Part shown: positions 1 to 12,713 of the stretch, one piece after another
Position numbering within the stretch: the stretch's first letter is position 1
How the letters are laid out: every line of letters starts with the position of its first letter
Assembly (NCBI RefSeq): GCF_020497125.1
Contig: NC_059077.1
Span: 28,905,340 to 28,969,339 of the forward strand
Length of the DNA: 64,000 nt
DNA from: Mauremys mutica
Taxonomy: Eukaryota > Chordata > Testudines > Geoemydidae
Direction: 5' to 3'
The notes under the pieces: generated by a model
Seen by the model: only the letters and a program-made list of their open reading frames with translations
What the model was told of the DNA's origin: nothing
The model's database searches: none
Position numbers and translations under genes: made by a program

Positions 1-959
1 CATGCAGGGTGATTACTCAGGTCATTTGAACACGAATAATTAATAACTAATTAATAAGCTCATTCTTGTATAGCCCTTTTATCTCAATCAGCTTAAATGA
101 AGGGTTTTTCTATTGAGAAGAACAAATCTCCAAAACACATCTTGACCCAAAACCAAAGTTTACCATAGTAAACTCCAACTAGGAAATTGAAATATTTACT
201 TCCTAATGTTTCACCAGTTTTAGAACGAAGTCCAGTAAGTGGAACAAACCTGCCCTGGTTGGTTACTTCCCTGCTAGTAACCTGCTTTCTCTTGCTGTCT
301 GTTAGTTCCACCTCCACTCTTTCTTTTTCAGTGTATTCATTCTGCCTGCACGCATAGGCTGACAAACAGAAATCCAGGCAAGGAAAGTATGTACTATATT
401 TCCTAATGTTCCCTCAACCATTAGCAAAGGAAAAACTGGTTGACATTAAGAGCAGTTTAGACCTGGTATTTATGTTGTAAAAAGCAGTGGGATGGTAAAA
501 GCTAATTAGCATAAAGGAAAAGTTTCCATATGGAACAAAGAAGAATTGCTGTTGGAGCTGCGCTTTCTTATATTTTCAAAAATTCTTTCTTTTTTTGCCC
601 ATGGTTTATTATTTCTGTGCTTTTTGGGAAAACTCTTTAGACTCTAATGGCAAATGCTAACCTTTCTATAGAGTTTTTGAACTGTCCCATAGGATGTAAT
701 AGTTTGGGACCTTGGTACTTGAGAGATTGTGTCTCTGTCCCCAGGACATATCAGCACAGGTACAATCAGCAGAGATGGTCATGCTGGAGTCTCTTTAGTA
801 TAAAGGAAAGAGAAATGTTGGCAGGGTGTTATCTGCGAGGGCTTCTCAGTTTTGGGACTTATGTTCCTGTCTCACTTTGCGGTGCAATTCAGACCAGGAA
901 GGGGTTGCGTCACCAATTGCTCTGAAATTCTGGGGGCCTTACAGTGTTTTGCTGCTGTA
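1..959. other. AT-rich noncoding DNA, nothing recognised
   Basis: Short open frames occur on both strands, but none shows a recognisable protein motif or a convincing splice context. No repeat family could be named here. Confidence 0.5.
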
Positions 960-1357
960 GCTCCTAGTCTGGAAAGCTCCCAGCCAGCCTCAAATCATGC
1001 AAGTCACACTCTGTCTATGTGCTAGTCAGCCTTGGTTCAGCAGCTCTGACCTCACCAGCCTGTCTACAGCCTCACTCTGGCTTCCACCAGCCTTGGTTAC
1101 AATCAGCCAGGTGATCCCAACACATGCCCAGTTCTGAATTTCCCCCAAACCTTGTAGCCTGAAGAGTCTAGCCTGGACCACTCACAGAAATAATAAAGTG
1201 TGCCACACACTCTCAAAGCAATAATAAAGTTTGTTGCTTCTTTAAAAACACATTGCAGCTGATTAATTTAACTGGGGTAAATACACTCTGCCTCACAGAA
1301 ACAACACTGAGTTGATTTAAAGTAAAAATAAAACTAATTTATTAATTAAACATATAT

Positions 1358-1369
1358 AGGATTAAGTGA
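1358..1369. repeat. Target-site duplication of fold-back SINE (left copy)
   Basis: AGGATTAAGTGA is repeated exactly at 1567-1578 on the other side of the SINE unit. A 12-bp duplication is typical of LINE-driven target-primed insertion. Confidence 0.9.
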
Positions 1370-1566
1370 CAAGTATCAGAGGGGTAGCCGTGTTAGTCTG
1401 GTTCTGTAAAAGCAGCAAAGAATCCTGTGGCACCTTATAGACTAACAGACGTTTTGCAGCATGAGCTTTCGTGGGTGAATACCCACTTCTTCGGATGCAT
1501 CTTCACCCACGAAAGCTCATGCTGCAAAACGTCTGTTAGTCTATAAGGTGCCACAGGATTCTTTGC
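1370..1566 (+). mobile_element. tRNA-derived turtle SINE, fold-back copy
   Basis: The head (about 1374-1401) contains GGGGTAGCCGTGTTAGTCTG, the hallmark of cryptodiran turtle tRNA-derived SINEs transcribed by RNA polymerase III. The body continues to CGGATGCAT at 1500. The copy does not stop there: 1502-1566 is an exact 65-bp reverse complement of 1415-1479, with a 22-bp loop between. The whole unit lies between perfect 12-bp direct repeats AGGATTAAGTGA (1358-1369 and 1567-1578), so SINE and inverted arm arrived as one insertion. These SINEs are mobilised in trans by LINE reverse transcriptases. Confidence 0.9.
1415..1566. repeat. Perfect 65-bp inverted repeat with 22-bp loop
   Basis: The left arm is 1415-1479 and the right arm 1502-1566. 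Every base pairs when the arms are compared as reverse complements, so the DNA or its transcript could form a long hairpin. The arms lie within the SINE described above. Confidence 0.95.
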
Positions 1567-2879
1567 AGGATTAAGTGAGTTCAAGTATAAGAATGAAGAT
1601 AGAAAGAATTACAAGTAAAACAAAACAAAATATGTTTTCTTGTGGCTAAGACTTAAGTGACATTCTTTGTTCAAGGAAGACTTCGTACCAATCTTAGTCA
1701 GGACTATCCACAGAAGCACAAGTTTCTCTTGTTTCCCCGGGTGAAACAACATTGCCTAAGCAGGTTTCTCACCTATATTCAGTTTCCAGAGATTTAAACC
1801 TTCACCCTGTTGGTTGAAGGACACATCTTTCTCAGCATGCAAGAGTTCTATTTCCTTGTGTCTGTCTCATGATGGATGCCAATGATGGTTTCTGTCTTTG
1901 CTTGTGTCTTCCAGAGTTCAATGATCTTGGTTCAAGAGGCAGAGTGACCTCATGCTGTTCATCCCTTCCTGTGGGTTTCCCATTCCCTTGTAGGTAAATG
2001 TGGCTTCTATTGTTTTGATTCTACCATGCTTAATTTACATAGGGAACAGGTAAATAGCCATGACATCCCCTCCTGTTTGGAAGAGACCTCTTTCTCCCTT
2101 TGTTTGGACACAGACTGTAAAAGCCTAATAGTAATGAATATCCACAATTCCTTATATAATGTTAATACATACATTTTGTGATGGTAATAATAATCATCAG
2201 TGTATAATAGGCTTTCATTCACACTTCGCTTGATAAACTTTTATCAGACATCAATATTGTATATATTCAGTTGATTCAATTGCTGATCACTTGAGGCTCA
2301 GCCCTCCTGTCTTTATAGCCCAGATAAAGTTTCTGTTCCCTGCTGGAAGCTGTCTCCTGCCCTTCTTGTTAGCTTCATACTTTGTTAACTTAATATGCAA
2401 AAGGACCTTCATTGTCTCTGCCTGATCACTGGGTTGGTCAGAGAAGCAAACACATTGCTTAGTCTAGGGTAGACCTGTTTTCAACTCCTCCTGACATGCC
2501 TGGCTTAAACATATTTTAGTCATAATTCTAGCATATATCCATAACTCTTAGTACACACCCCATACATACATCACATAAGAATATTAATGATCAGTGAGTT
2601 ATTAGTCTTCCAATTGTGTATTGCATGCCACCTTTTAGATACAGTTTATGACATCAGCAAATTGGGGTACAGTGAACTCTATAGAAACCTATAAAAGAAA
2701 ATAATTCTCTATAGATACTTCAAGTAATTTCTATAGAACACTAATTTCTGCACCACCTAATTATTTAATCCCCATTAAATTCCCTGGGAATTTTCCTTAA
2801 GAATATTAGGTCACTTTGTGGATCTTCTCTGCCAAGGCAGGACTGTAATGTATTGAATTCTGTCAAGTATTTTCCCAAA

Positions 2880-3789
2880 AACAGACATGAGCAGGAACTC
2901 AATGTTTGTGAAACAAGTGGCTATGGTGACAGACTATCTGTGCAGCCATCTGCTTCTCTTCTATGTCCAGATCTATGCAAGAAAAATTCACAACAAAGGA
3001 GTTGAACTACAGTAGAGGACACACAACTCTCATTGCAAATGAAATTTCTTGACATAATCAGTGTGTCTGGAAATCATCTAACCTTATGAGCTGTTGAAGA
3101 TGCAGCACACACAATCTGAAAATTTCAGAACCACTTCTACATCAGCCACTGTCTAGAGGGGTTAGATTCTTTGATAACAGAATTGACAATAAGAAACATG
3201 CGTGATAGTCTCTTTACCTAAAATCCTGTCATCTGTATGCAGTCCTTTTCCTGACTTTCATGGATATGAAAGGAAGTTGTGTGCAAGATGAGCAGTGCAA
3301 ATTTATTAATTGGTTCATCACTTCACTTTCTGCTGACATTGTAAATAAGAAGAGGGCAGCATTATCTCCTCTAAATGTAAACAAACTTGTTTGTCCTAGC
3401 GATTGGCTGAACAAGAAGTTGGACTGAGTGGACTTGTAGGCGCTGAAGTTTTACATTGTTTTGTTTTTGAGTGCAGTTATGTAGCCAAAAAAAATCTAGA
3501 TTTGTAAGTTGTACTTTCAAGACAAAGAGCTTGCACTACAGTACTTGCATGAGATGAATTGAAAAATACTATTATTTTTACAGTGCAAATATTTGTAATA
3601 AAAAATAATATACACTTTGATTTCAATTACAACACAGAATACAATATATATGAAAATGTGGAAAAACATCCAAAATATTAAATACATTTCAATTTGTATT
3701 CTATTGTTTAACAGTGTGATTAAAACTGCGATTAATCTTTTAAATTGCAATTAATTTTTTGAGTTAACTGCGATAAATCGACAGCCCTA
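2880..3789 (+). mobile_element. Decayed hAT DNA transposon, 3' part
   Basis: The right end runs into a hAT-like terminus: AT-rich DNA with GCGATTAAT-like repeats, then ATCGACAGCCCTA at about 3777-3789. The stretch 3317-3427 still encodes the C-terminal tail of a hAT transposase, followed by a long AT-rich 3' region. The left terminus was not found, so the left boundary is a guess and the copy is probably truncated or fused to another repeat. Confidence 0.6.
3317..3427 (+). pseudogene. hAT transposase C-terminal dimerisation-domain relic
   Basis: A plus-strand frame ending at the TGA at 3425-3427 reads SADIVNKKRAALSPLNVNKL and then LVCPSDWLNKKLD. The pattern of a small-residue loop, 'R..L.P..V' and a terminal 'WL' helix is the hallmark of the hAT-family C-terminal dimerisation domain, which holds transposase subunits together. 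Upstream reading is lost quickly, so the RNase-H-like catalytic core is not visible. The relic sits 360 bp from a hAT-like terminus at about 3789, which supports the assignment. It is a fossil; no intact gene is implied. Confidence 0.65.
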
Positions 3790-4028
3790 ATAAATAAATA
3801 ATACATAAAAAGCCACCAGTCCCTCGGCACAGTGCCCAAGGGGGATCTTTTCCGAGGAGTATATATTCATCACATTCTGAAGTCTGGCTTCCATTCCTTG
3901 TAATACTGTAGAGCAAGTTAAAATCACGTTCCATGATTACAACCTTGGGCTCCCCTTCCAACCCTATATCAAGCACATGAGTCAAAGTCAAGTTACTTTA
4001 CTTGATTAACAAGCAATTTATGTGTCTT

Positions 4029-4073
4029 AAGCGCTCTCTCTGGCTCTCTCTCTGGCTCTCTCTCTCTCTCTCT
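4029..4073. repeat. (CT)n / CTCTCTGG microsatellite
   Basis: CTCTCT runs, twice interrupted by GG, make an imperfect dinucleotide repeat. The neighbouring stretches 3790-4028 and 4074-4640 show no recognised gene or repeat. Confidence 0.85.
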
Positions 4074-4639
4074 GAACCAGCAAGATCATATATTAAAGCC
4101 ATTGACAGGGTCAAGTGTGATAAGCACTTATCCTTTCTCCTTTGTCTTGCTTAGCCTGTTAAAACATGCAAACTTTGCAATCTAAGGTATGCTTTGGAGT
4201 GAAATGTGGTCAAAGGCAAAATTAGTCAGTTAATTATAGCACCTGTATAGCATGTCATTGCATTTACCTCGACTATATCCAGTGTAAATGACTTTCTTCT
4301 TTTAAGCCATTTTGTAATAATTTATGAATAAAATATCAGTTCTGCTTTGGCTAATGCTAATACAATACTCTGGTGGCTTGAATGAGCCCCTGTGCATATG
4401 TCCCTAACCTCACCACCACAAAGAGCATTTATTGTTCGCTTTATAGCATCTGCTTGATTACATGGCTCACCGAGTAGCTCCTTAAAATAGCAAATGTTTG
4501 TAACTCCTGCTGCCAATCTCTTAACTGCAGATTATGACAGAGGATCAACAGAAGTATCAGTTGAAAGGACTGGTGGAAGAAACAATCCTTTCTGGTCCTT
4601 TTTTGCATGACACCAGCAGTTTAACAACCCAGCCTCCCT

Positions 4640-6612
4640 TCATAGTGACCATGGAGGGTGGCAAATAATTTCATGATTCATTTAATGGGTACAGAATAAT
4701 TAAAAATGTTGGATTTTTTTATACATAGAGTGCCAGATCTTGTCCTCCTTCTTTCTCCCTTTTGTGTTGCTTCAGTAGCTCAAAAGGGATAGAGAGCTGC
4801 ACAAAGAGAACAGCTGGGGATTCCCTAGTGTGATCCCTGGCTGGTGAAACAGTTAATGCCACTCTAGCTGGCATCTCATGGATGCTCTAAATGGTTTGGG
4901 CCTCTGATGGGTTGAGGATCAGGGTAATGGAAACGCAGATTAGACACATACCTTTCCCTCCACAATCCAGGTCCTGTGCCCAGTGCAGCTGAACAGGACG
5001 TGAGGAGCTCTAGAATGTTTATGGTTGGTAAAAAGATTCTTGTGTTTAGTACAGGCAAAAATTGCTGGCATATTTAAAGAAATTGGTGTCCAGTCTGTTT
5101 TATTTCTCCTTTCTTGCCCTCTTCCCTTTCACCTCTTTCCCCACAGTGAGCAGTTACAAACTTCCTTTCCCTGAGGCCACATTCAACTAGCAATAATACT
5201 TATATTTGAAATGTGGATGGTCATCGTTCCATTCCTAATGGAAGAGCTGCTTATCTCACTGTCTTATTGTCTTCAAAGATGGAGTTTCTTCCCCCCCTTA
5301 CAAAGAGTTTTTGTTTCTTACTAAGCATCTGACAGACCAGGTACTCCCAATAAGTTCCAGTATCAAGAACATTAGACCATATTGTCTCAAGTGCCTATGA
5401 TTTCATTGTGATGACTTGGGGCAAATATTTAAGTACAACTTACGAATTTGGTTGATTTTATGAAGTTTCTGTATCAGAATGTCTCAGCCTATGTGCAATC
5501 AGCTATCTGGGGGCTGGTGTCACATCTCTCCCAGACCAGGGACAATGGAGAGTCATTAACCTGAATAGCTCCCATTCAGATTGGAGCACCTTAGGATAGT
5601 GGGATGAATGAAGCCTAAGATAATCTCTTTTGACCCCGCTTGTCTGCAGGGATGGGAGAAAGAGTGAAAAATCCCCAAAGAGAGGAACAAACAAGTCTGA
5701 GATATTGGTACAGCTTTTTGAAAATGCAGGGGGACTCAGAGAAGAATGAAAAAGGACAGGTTTCCTGAGTGAGAGGGAGCCTGTTGACTGCAGGACCAGC
5801 CAAAGCTGAAGGAAGCTGATTGCAGAGGTAAGAGAGGGAGTCCATGATATGGAGGAGAAGCCTACAGCCAGAGAAGTGTGGCCAAGCTGAAGAGACCTGG
5901 AACACTGAAAGGATGCTATGATGATATAGGGAATTTACCTTTTACAACTTATGATGGGTAGTTATGCTATTAAGTTGTTCTTATGAAACTGCTGCATATT
6001 TGAATGACTCCATGCAAATGTGGGCTAGGAAGGGCTGCGTCATATTGCTCCCAGGCTATGTACGGTGGAGGGGCATTAGAACTCAGTGGTCTTATATTCA
6101 TGCAGAAGCATTTTGGGACAATGGGTTAACTGATGCCCAGGAGAGCTGGTTCCCTCCTACTTCCTTGTACATGGTTGGCATTTGGAAAGTGGAAAACTAC
6201 CAGCAGCAGGACGAAGGAACCAAGTATTAGTGGTGGAACAAATAAACTTGCAGGACCAGAAAAGAGAGGCAGGAAGCTTTGGGCAGGAGGAGAGAAGAGT
6301 TGGGTATGCTTTTGTAGCAAGTAGGGTTCAATTTAGTTGTGTGACCATCAGAGAAAGCAAGCTGACTTAGAGGGAGAGATGAAGGCTCCATGACTGAGAA
6401 GTTAAGACATGTGCTGCAGCAGATGGACCCTGGATGGCTCCAAAGAACTCTGACTTCAACCCAAAGAGTGCTCTGGAGTGGTGAGAAATCTGAGGCAAGA
6501 AAATGCATGTGTAGGGGGTTATGATATATTTCTCATGTAATTAAGTAAAGGACAATGGTGTTAGAATCTTGTGCAAAGTCTGTCTGTCTGTGTGTTGTGT
6601 AACATCTACCAT
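4640..6612. other. No gene recognised; short overlapping frames only
   Basis: Between 5500 and 6500 several frames of 60-96 codons overlap on both strands. They look like chance openings in moderately GC-rich DNA: no domain, no signal peptide and no splice structure could be supported. Confidence 0.5.
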
Positions 6613-7225
6613 GTGCCCCTGAAGAGTTCATCTTTAGATGAAGAACACCCCCAAGGTTGGAGTCCTGGGAGAGGGTGTGTGTAGGCTATGGTAGTCTGAG
6701 CGGTCAGCACTGGTAATAAAGGCTAGGCAATTGGACCACAAAGTCTAGGCTCTCAGGAGGGGGTATATGACAAGGGAGCTGCACCTTGAGAGTGTGCCTG
6801 GGGAACCCAAACCAGGAGTAATGCCTGGACTCTGTTCAGGCTCCTGAGGCTTAAAGCACATGGGTCCAGTGGCTAGATCTCCTCACAGAAGTCTGGTGCG
6901 TGCCACTATCACATGTCCCTGAAGGCTTAAACTGTAAAGCAGAGTGCACACAAGGGTTGGCGCTCTTAAAAAGAGTGTGCTTCAGCTATGGGGATGTCTT
7001 GGGCTGGGGGAGGGGTCAGCACTGGTCCTGAGGGCCCAGGGCAGTTGGGCCGGGGAGTTGCACTTCCAAGGAGGGGGCATCAGATAGAGAGTCTGTGCCC
7101 AGGAAGTGTGTTAAAGAGGCTGAAGCCAAAGATCATGGCTGGAACTACCCAGTGACCAAGGGGAGCTTAGGAGCACATGGATCCAAACACAGCAGCCCGG
7201 TGAGTGTCCAAAAGGAGGAGCTTGA
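6613..7225. repeat. Two-unit degenerate tandem duplication, period about 312 bp
   Basis: The first unit (about 6613-6924) and second (about 6925-7225) share ordered landmarks. GTCAGCACTGGT occurs at 6703 and 7015, a 312-bp offset. Matching GGAGGGGG, GAGTGTG/GTCTGTGCC and AGCACATGGATCC/AAGCACATGGGTCC segments follow in the same order. Divergence between units is high, so this is an old duplication, possibly inside a retroelement long since decayed. Confidence 0.6.
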
Positions 7226-8621
7226 CCAGGGCTGTGAAATTCATGTATGACCTCTGATAAGGTATCTTTGCCAACAGTGCTTGCTCAGGCTGATGAAGAA
7301 GGCTACTGAAATATTTGGCTGGAGTTGATTTTGTGTCTTACAAGAAAAAACTGTGCTCAATCACAACCTTGTCACAGAACTTGGACCTGAAGTGTCACTG
7401 GGGTTCAGAAGTCTTTGGCTTAATGACCATATATTCCAAAAGAAAAGAAACAAGTTTTACAGGCAATCATAGTTCTAGTGCTCGAAACTGAACAGCATTT
7501 ATTGACACTGAGCCACATTTGTACTGGTATGCGAAAACCCTCATTTGCAAGTGCAAATGGTACTTACTCATGTAAATGCACACTTAAACATTCAATTATA
7601 TGTTCTGCATATGTAAATGAGCAAGCACTTGTGCTTTACGGGCACATTTTAGCCTCCACTTTTTGAAAATTGTTTTACACTGACCACTCCTCCAATGATT
7701 CATTTTTTTCAATACAACCCCCACTCTATTTTTTTCCCACTGGAATCACACACCCTTTGCCAGCTTCCCTAGAAAATCTAAGTATAATGGAGACAGCTGC
7801 ACAGCCATTCCAACTCCTCACAAAGGACAAAAATGAACTGGAATGGATGAATAAAAACAAAGCTAATCTTGCCCTGTAACAGCAATAACACTCTTAGCAA
7901 TAACACCTGCCATAAACAAGGTTTGCAGTTCAACACGCACCTCAACTTCACTTCCATGTTTAACCAAGCTCTAAAGCAATTTATTGCTATGTACTGTACA
8001 TCATTGATATCCCTCATGAATTCTCTTTCATCTCAGTGTACAGGTTTTGGACACACTTTTTGCTGGAAGTATTTCAAAGTCGGTAAGCCAGGGGTCTAGA
8101 GTGCTGAAGAGTTTAGTCATAGCTTGGTCCAACTTCTGAACAATAATTAAGCTTATGATTTCTGAAATGTTTATGTTAGCTGTATCTTGTATTGTTTACT
8201 GCTGTTGTTGACACTAACACTGTAGGGTCCAGATGACAGAATGAGATCTGCAGCTGAGATTATGTGGTGTATTGTAAACTCAGTTTGCAGATGTACTCCT
8301 AGCTAATCAAAGACAGAGTATCTCCTTTGAGTCACATGTTGAAGAGCCAAGGTTAATGGGCAAGTTTAATGCAACTCCTACATCTCCAAGTTGAAGAAGT
8401 TGACCAAGACAAATAATTGGCAACTTAGTAAGACATTTCTGAAGCTACTAATGGGCTCTTTTCTCATGGAAACCTTTCGGCAGCTGTGTGAGAAGAATTG
8501 CTAAAAGTTATCTTCATAATAAAATAAAATATATAGCAATGGAATATGTTCTATTAACTTCAAGGGGAACAGAGCTAGTCCAAAGCTGAGCTCCTTTGAA
8601 AATCCCAACTTACACTTTTAA
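7226..8621. other. Noncoding DNA, nothing recognised
   Basis: Small frames on both strands (for example 7670-7879 and 7869-8099) carry no recognisable domain. I see no named repeat. Confidence 0.45.
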
Positions 8622-8735
8622 AGTGTTGTACAAACTGCACAACATTCCTATGAAGTTTGGTAGATATGTAGTGTGGTTATTATTATTATTATTCTTCCCC
8701 TTTTGCAAATGGGGAAAATGATACTGAAGCTAATC
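8622..8735. repeat. Ancient MIR/L3-type repeat fragment with (ATT)n
   Basis: The order AAAGTGTTGTACAAA, then a short ATT repeat (about 8680-8693), then TTTTGCAAATGGGGAAAATG matches the widely shared amniote repeat tail in which a 'crossing AAAGTGCT..ACAAA' block precedes '..CAGATGGGGAAACTGA'. It is diverged and partial. Confidence 0.5.
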
Positions 8736-11156
8736 TTGTAAAGTGCTGAGTACTTCTGTGAGAACATTGTTTTTCTTTCGATGTGTTCCCACAAGATGAT
8801 GAGTGCCCTCAACTCCCATTGACTTCTGAGAGGTCAGGGACCTGCGTGATTTCTCTCAAAGTCAATAGAAAGGTACGAGTGATTAGCACTCTTGAAAATC
8901 AGATTATCTATTTAAGGTGCCTAAATTTTTATTTGGGAGCCTAACTTTATACAACAAAGTTTAACAATTTTAGCCTAAACTATTTTCCCACAGCCATAAA
9001 AAAGTCAATGGTAGAGATAGAAATCAGGAAGTCCCAAAATAGTAACACTGTGTTCCATCCAGTAGACAATACTGCTGATTAGTAATATTTATATCCATGA
9101 TGAAAAATTAGAATTTTTTTTGTTGTGAATATTTTGCCTACTAATGAGTATACATTTTTGTCAGGATTGCTTTGGCCTTTAGTATTTCCTTTCAAATTTG
9201 ATTTAATTTAATAAATAAATGTTACAGTAATTATATTGGCTCCTATTGATTTTAATGGGTGTTGGATCAGGTCCACAGTCTGATTAATATATGGTCAAGA
9301 ATCCCATTCCATCTGGATCCATAGTTTAACATCATCATGACACCATTCCAGAAATGCCGTTAGCCATGCTTCCTCAGTAATAATCCTTCAGATAAACCTG
9401 GGTCTGTTTCTGGTTCCACACATGGTTTCACTTGGCTTGAATAGCTCAGCTAGTAGCATATAGATGGACTGAAAAATCAAATGTCTAGAATGGAAGAGAT
9501 TTTGATGCAAGTGGGATTGTTTATCCTTGAGAAAAGGCAATGAAGTAACTAGATTAAAGTATTTAAATTAATTAATTTTTACTATAAAATTAAGCTTGAA
9601 GATCTAGTTGTGAGACTTCCATGTTTAACATGCTTTGGCTCCTGCCTTTTCTTTGCTTCCCTCTACCCTGCAACAGTAGGACGATGCAACACAGTCTATG
9701 TCCTCAGAGTTTTCTGTGTAAATTCCCCTTTCTCCATAGAAAGAGAAGACTATAGCTATTTTTACTTGCCAGGCTGAGCTGGGCGGCTCTACCCATTAAG
9801 ATTTCATTAGCATCCTGTGTACTTTTATTGTCCTCTGAAAAACAGTTTATAATTTGTAAACATCTTCTCTGCTTATTAATTAAGGAACACTGCATTTTAA
9901 CTGTATCCAATATTGATATTGCATTAAGTGTGTTATGGAGGATAAACGTTTCCTTTTTCCTAATGGTCTTTCAACTTCTATTTAATTCAGATATAATTTC
10001 AACTTTAATACTTTTTTAACGAGCAAACACTCTTCCAATACTGGTCTTTATGCCTGTGTTCTGGTGTTACTATAGACAATATTTTCACAATGTCATGTAA
10101 TGTGAGTAATTTTTGTTTATAATCCACATTATTTTTCAAAAAATTAGAAATGTGATTTATCTAGAAATAAACCACAGTCTAATTATCTTCAAATGCGGTG
10201 CAACTTTTTCTTATAGTTTTCATTATTATCACAGTACTGATAAACCATTAAGAAACAACAAAAGGAGTATTTTTTTCTAAATAGTTAATTCACGTTTTAC
10301 ATGTGTTTGTGTGTGGGCAAGTATGCGTTACAAACAGTCAAACAGTGATGCTCAGTAGTAAAAGCCCCAAAGGGCTAAAAGTAAAATTTTGTCCTGAAAT
10401 TTTTTTTTTATTTATGAAACTTTGAACACTGTAATGAGGAAATTACTAAGCATCTTTAGGTGCTAGTGTATTTATGAAATTTAACTGAACCAAAATATAG
10501 TATAGTGAAGTGAAGGGCTGTATTTGGACTTTGTAAAACTGAATCACATTTCACCATTTATATATCTTCCCTCAAATCTAAAACTGAATTATACAATCAG
10601 GGTACGTGAAATAAGCTGTATTGGTACCAAAACACTTCTTTTATCTCTTCTGGTACTTATTATGATTTTACTTGTAAATACTTATGAATTTGTCCTTAAT
10701 ACAATTTTAAAGGAGATGAAGAAGAAAAATACACAACAACTAACAAATCAGGCAAGTATTATTTTTTCTTGGCCTCAGAGACAAAGAAATGGTGCAACAT
10801 AATAATTCTACCGAGATAGGGACTTTCCTTTATCTTTTCCCTGACGATAAGTAACACTTTGCTCATGATCTCTGTGCTTTATTTTTATGTGACACCACCA
10901 TGATACTCAGGTGACCAATCACACAGCAAAACTTGTAAATTAGGCATAGTGGGTTCTCAATGCATAATCATTTAAAATAATTAATGAAGAACTCCTATGA
11001 TTCATAAACCACTCACAGAGTAATATGCAAATGCATGCAAGTTGAATTTCATTTGTGAATTGATAATTGATAAAAAATTTACTTTAAAAAACCCAGACTT
11101 TTACAAACTCAGAGAACTGGTAGATTTTCTTTCCATGGAACCTTACCTAAGGGAAA
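8736..11156. other. AT-rich noncoding DNA with scattered old-repeat motifs
   Basis: Phrases such as TTGATTTTAATGGGTGTTGG (about 9248) and AACTCCCATTGACTTC (about 8811) recur elsewhere in the window as part of an ancient dispersed repeat. No gene was recognised. The frame at 10524-10802 has a hydrophobic middle but no family resemblance. Confidence 0.45.
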
Positions 11157-12713
11157 ATGGAGTTCAGGAGATCAGGCAGAGTCTCAGAGAGAGACAATAT
11201 TAAGGCACAACTGAAAATTATCCTGATACAAAGAAAAGACAGGAAGACTATTAAGAGGCCGACATGGCTCCGTCTAGAGCTCTTTAATTACCTGAAAATC
11301 AAAAAGGAATCCTATAAAAAGTGGAAACATGGACAAATTGCTATGGAGCAATAAAAAAAAAATAGCACAAGCATGTAGTGACAAAATCAGAAAGGCTAAG
11401 GCACAAAATAAGTTACAACTGGCAAAGGACATAAAAGCAATAAGAAGAGGTTTTTTAAATCCACTATGAGAAAGATGAAGGAAAGTGTAGGCTCTCTATT
11501 TAGCAGGAAAGGAGAGCTAATAACTGATGGCAGTTAGAAAGTTGAGGTGTTTAATGCCCATTTTGCATCAGTTTTCACTAAAAGAGTTAATGGTAACCAG
11601 ATGTTTAACACAATTAATATGAACAATAAGGGTGAAAGAACACAAAGCAAAACAGGGAAAGAACAGGTTCTAGAATATTTAGATAAAGTAAATGTATTCA
11701 AGTTGTTGGGCCTGATGAAATTCATCCTATGGTACTTAAGGAAATAGCCGAAGCAGCCTCAGAACCATTAACAATTATCTTTGAGAACTCATAGAGGATG
11801 GGTGAGATCCCAGATGGCTGAAGAAGGGCAAACATAGTACTTATCTTTAAAGACGGGAACAGAGAGGACCCAGGGAATTATAGACTAGTCAGCCTAACTT
11901 CAATACCTGGAAAGATACTGGAACAAATTATCAAACTATCAGTTTGTAAGCACCTAGAAGATAATAGGATCATAAGGAATAAATCATGCCAAAACAACCT
12001 ACTTTCCTTCTTTGACAGGTTTTCTGGCCTAGTGAACAAGGGTGTGGGATAGTAGTAGATATGAGATATCTTGATTTTAGTAAGGCTTTTGGCATAATCC
12101 CACATGGCATTCTTGTAGGCAAACTAGGGAAATATGGTATGGATGAAATTCCTGTAAGGAGGGTGCATGACTCGTTGAAAGACTGTACTCAAAGAGTAGT
12201 TATCAATGGTTCACTGTCAAACTAGAAGGGCATATGCAGTGGGATCCTATAGGAGTCACTCCTGAGTCTGGTATTTTCATTAATGAGTTAGATAATGGAG
12301 TGGAGTATACTCATCAAATTTGCAGATGACTCCAAGCTGGAAGGGGCTGCAAGCACATTGGAGGACAGGATTAGAATTCAAAGCAACCCTGACAAATTGG
12401 AGAACTGGGCTGAATTCAACAAATGAAATTCAGTAAAGATAAATACAAAACACTTAATTTAAGAAGGAGAAATCAAATGCATGACTACAAAATGGGGAAT
12501 AACTGTCTCAAAAAGGATTTGGGGCTTACAGTGGATCATAAATTGAATATGAGTCAACCATATGATGCAGTTGCAAAAAAGGCTAATATCATTCTGGGTT
12601 GTATTAACAGGAGTTTCAGAGATAAGACATGGGAGGCAATTGTCCCACTCTATTTGGCACTAGTGAGGCCTCCAGCTGGAGTACTGTATCCAGTTCTGGG
12701 CACCATACTTTAA
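11157..12713 (+). pseudogene. CR1 ORF2 reverse transcriptase remnant
   Basis: Reading resumes in successive plus-strand frames. One block at 11157-11354 belongs to the region before RT. FADDSKLEG at 12319-12345 holds the two catalytic aspartates. A block at 12423-12713 (MKFSKDKYKTLNL and then NIILGCINRSFRDK) matches the CR1 segment after RT. Internal stops separate them, so no functional protein is made. Confidence 0.85.

Larger units (their letters stand above)
960..2500 (-). repeat. Unclassified dispersed repeat, interrupted by a SINE
   Basis: This stretch and 19345-20260 share phrase order in the same orientation: a pyrimidine-rich start, an AT-rich block around a TTTATTA-type core, then a segment with ACACAGACTGTAA. 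A fold-back SINE at 1370-1566 interrupts it, with a 12-bp target duplication, so the host repeat is older than the SINE. I cannot assign a class. The polarity looks like an antisense retroelement relic. Boundaries are approximate. Confidence 0.35.

Noticed and set aside
4322..4516. Minus-strand frame of 64 codons with a coherent-looking helix-rich peptide
   Set aside because: Looked protein-like, but I could not match it to any family and found no neighbouring coding block.
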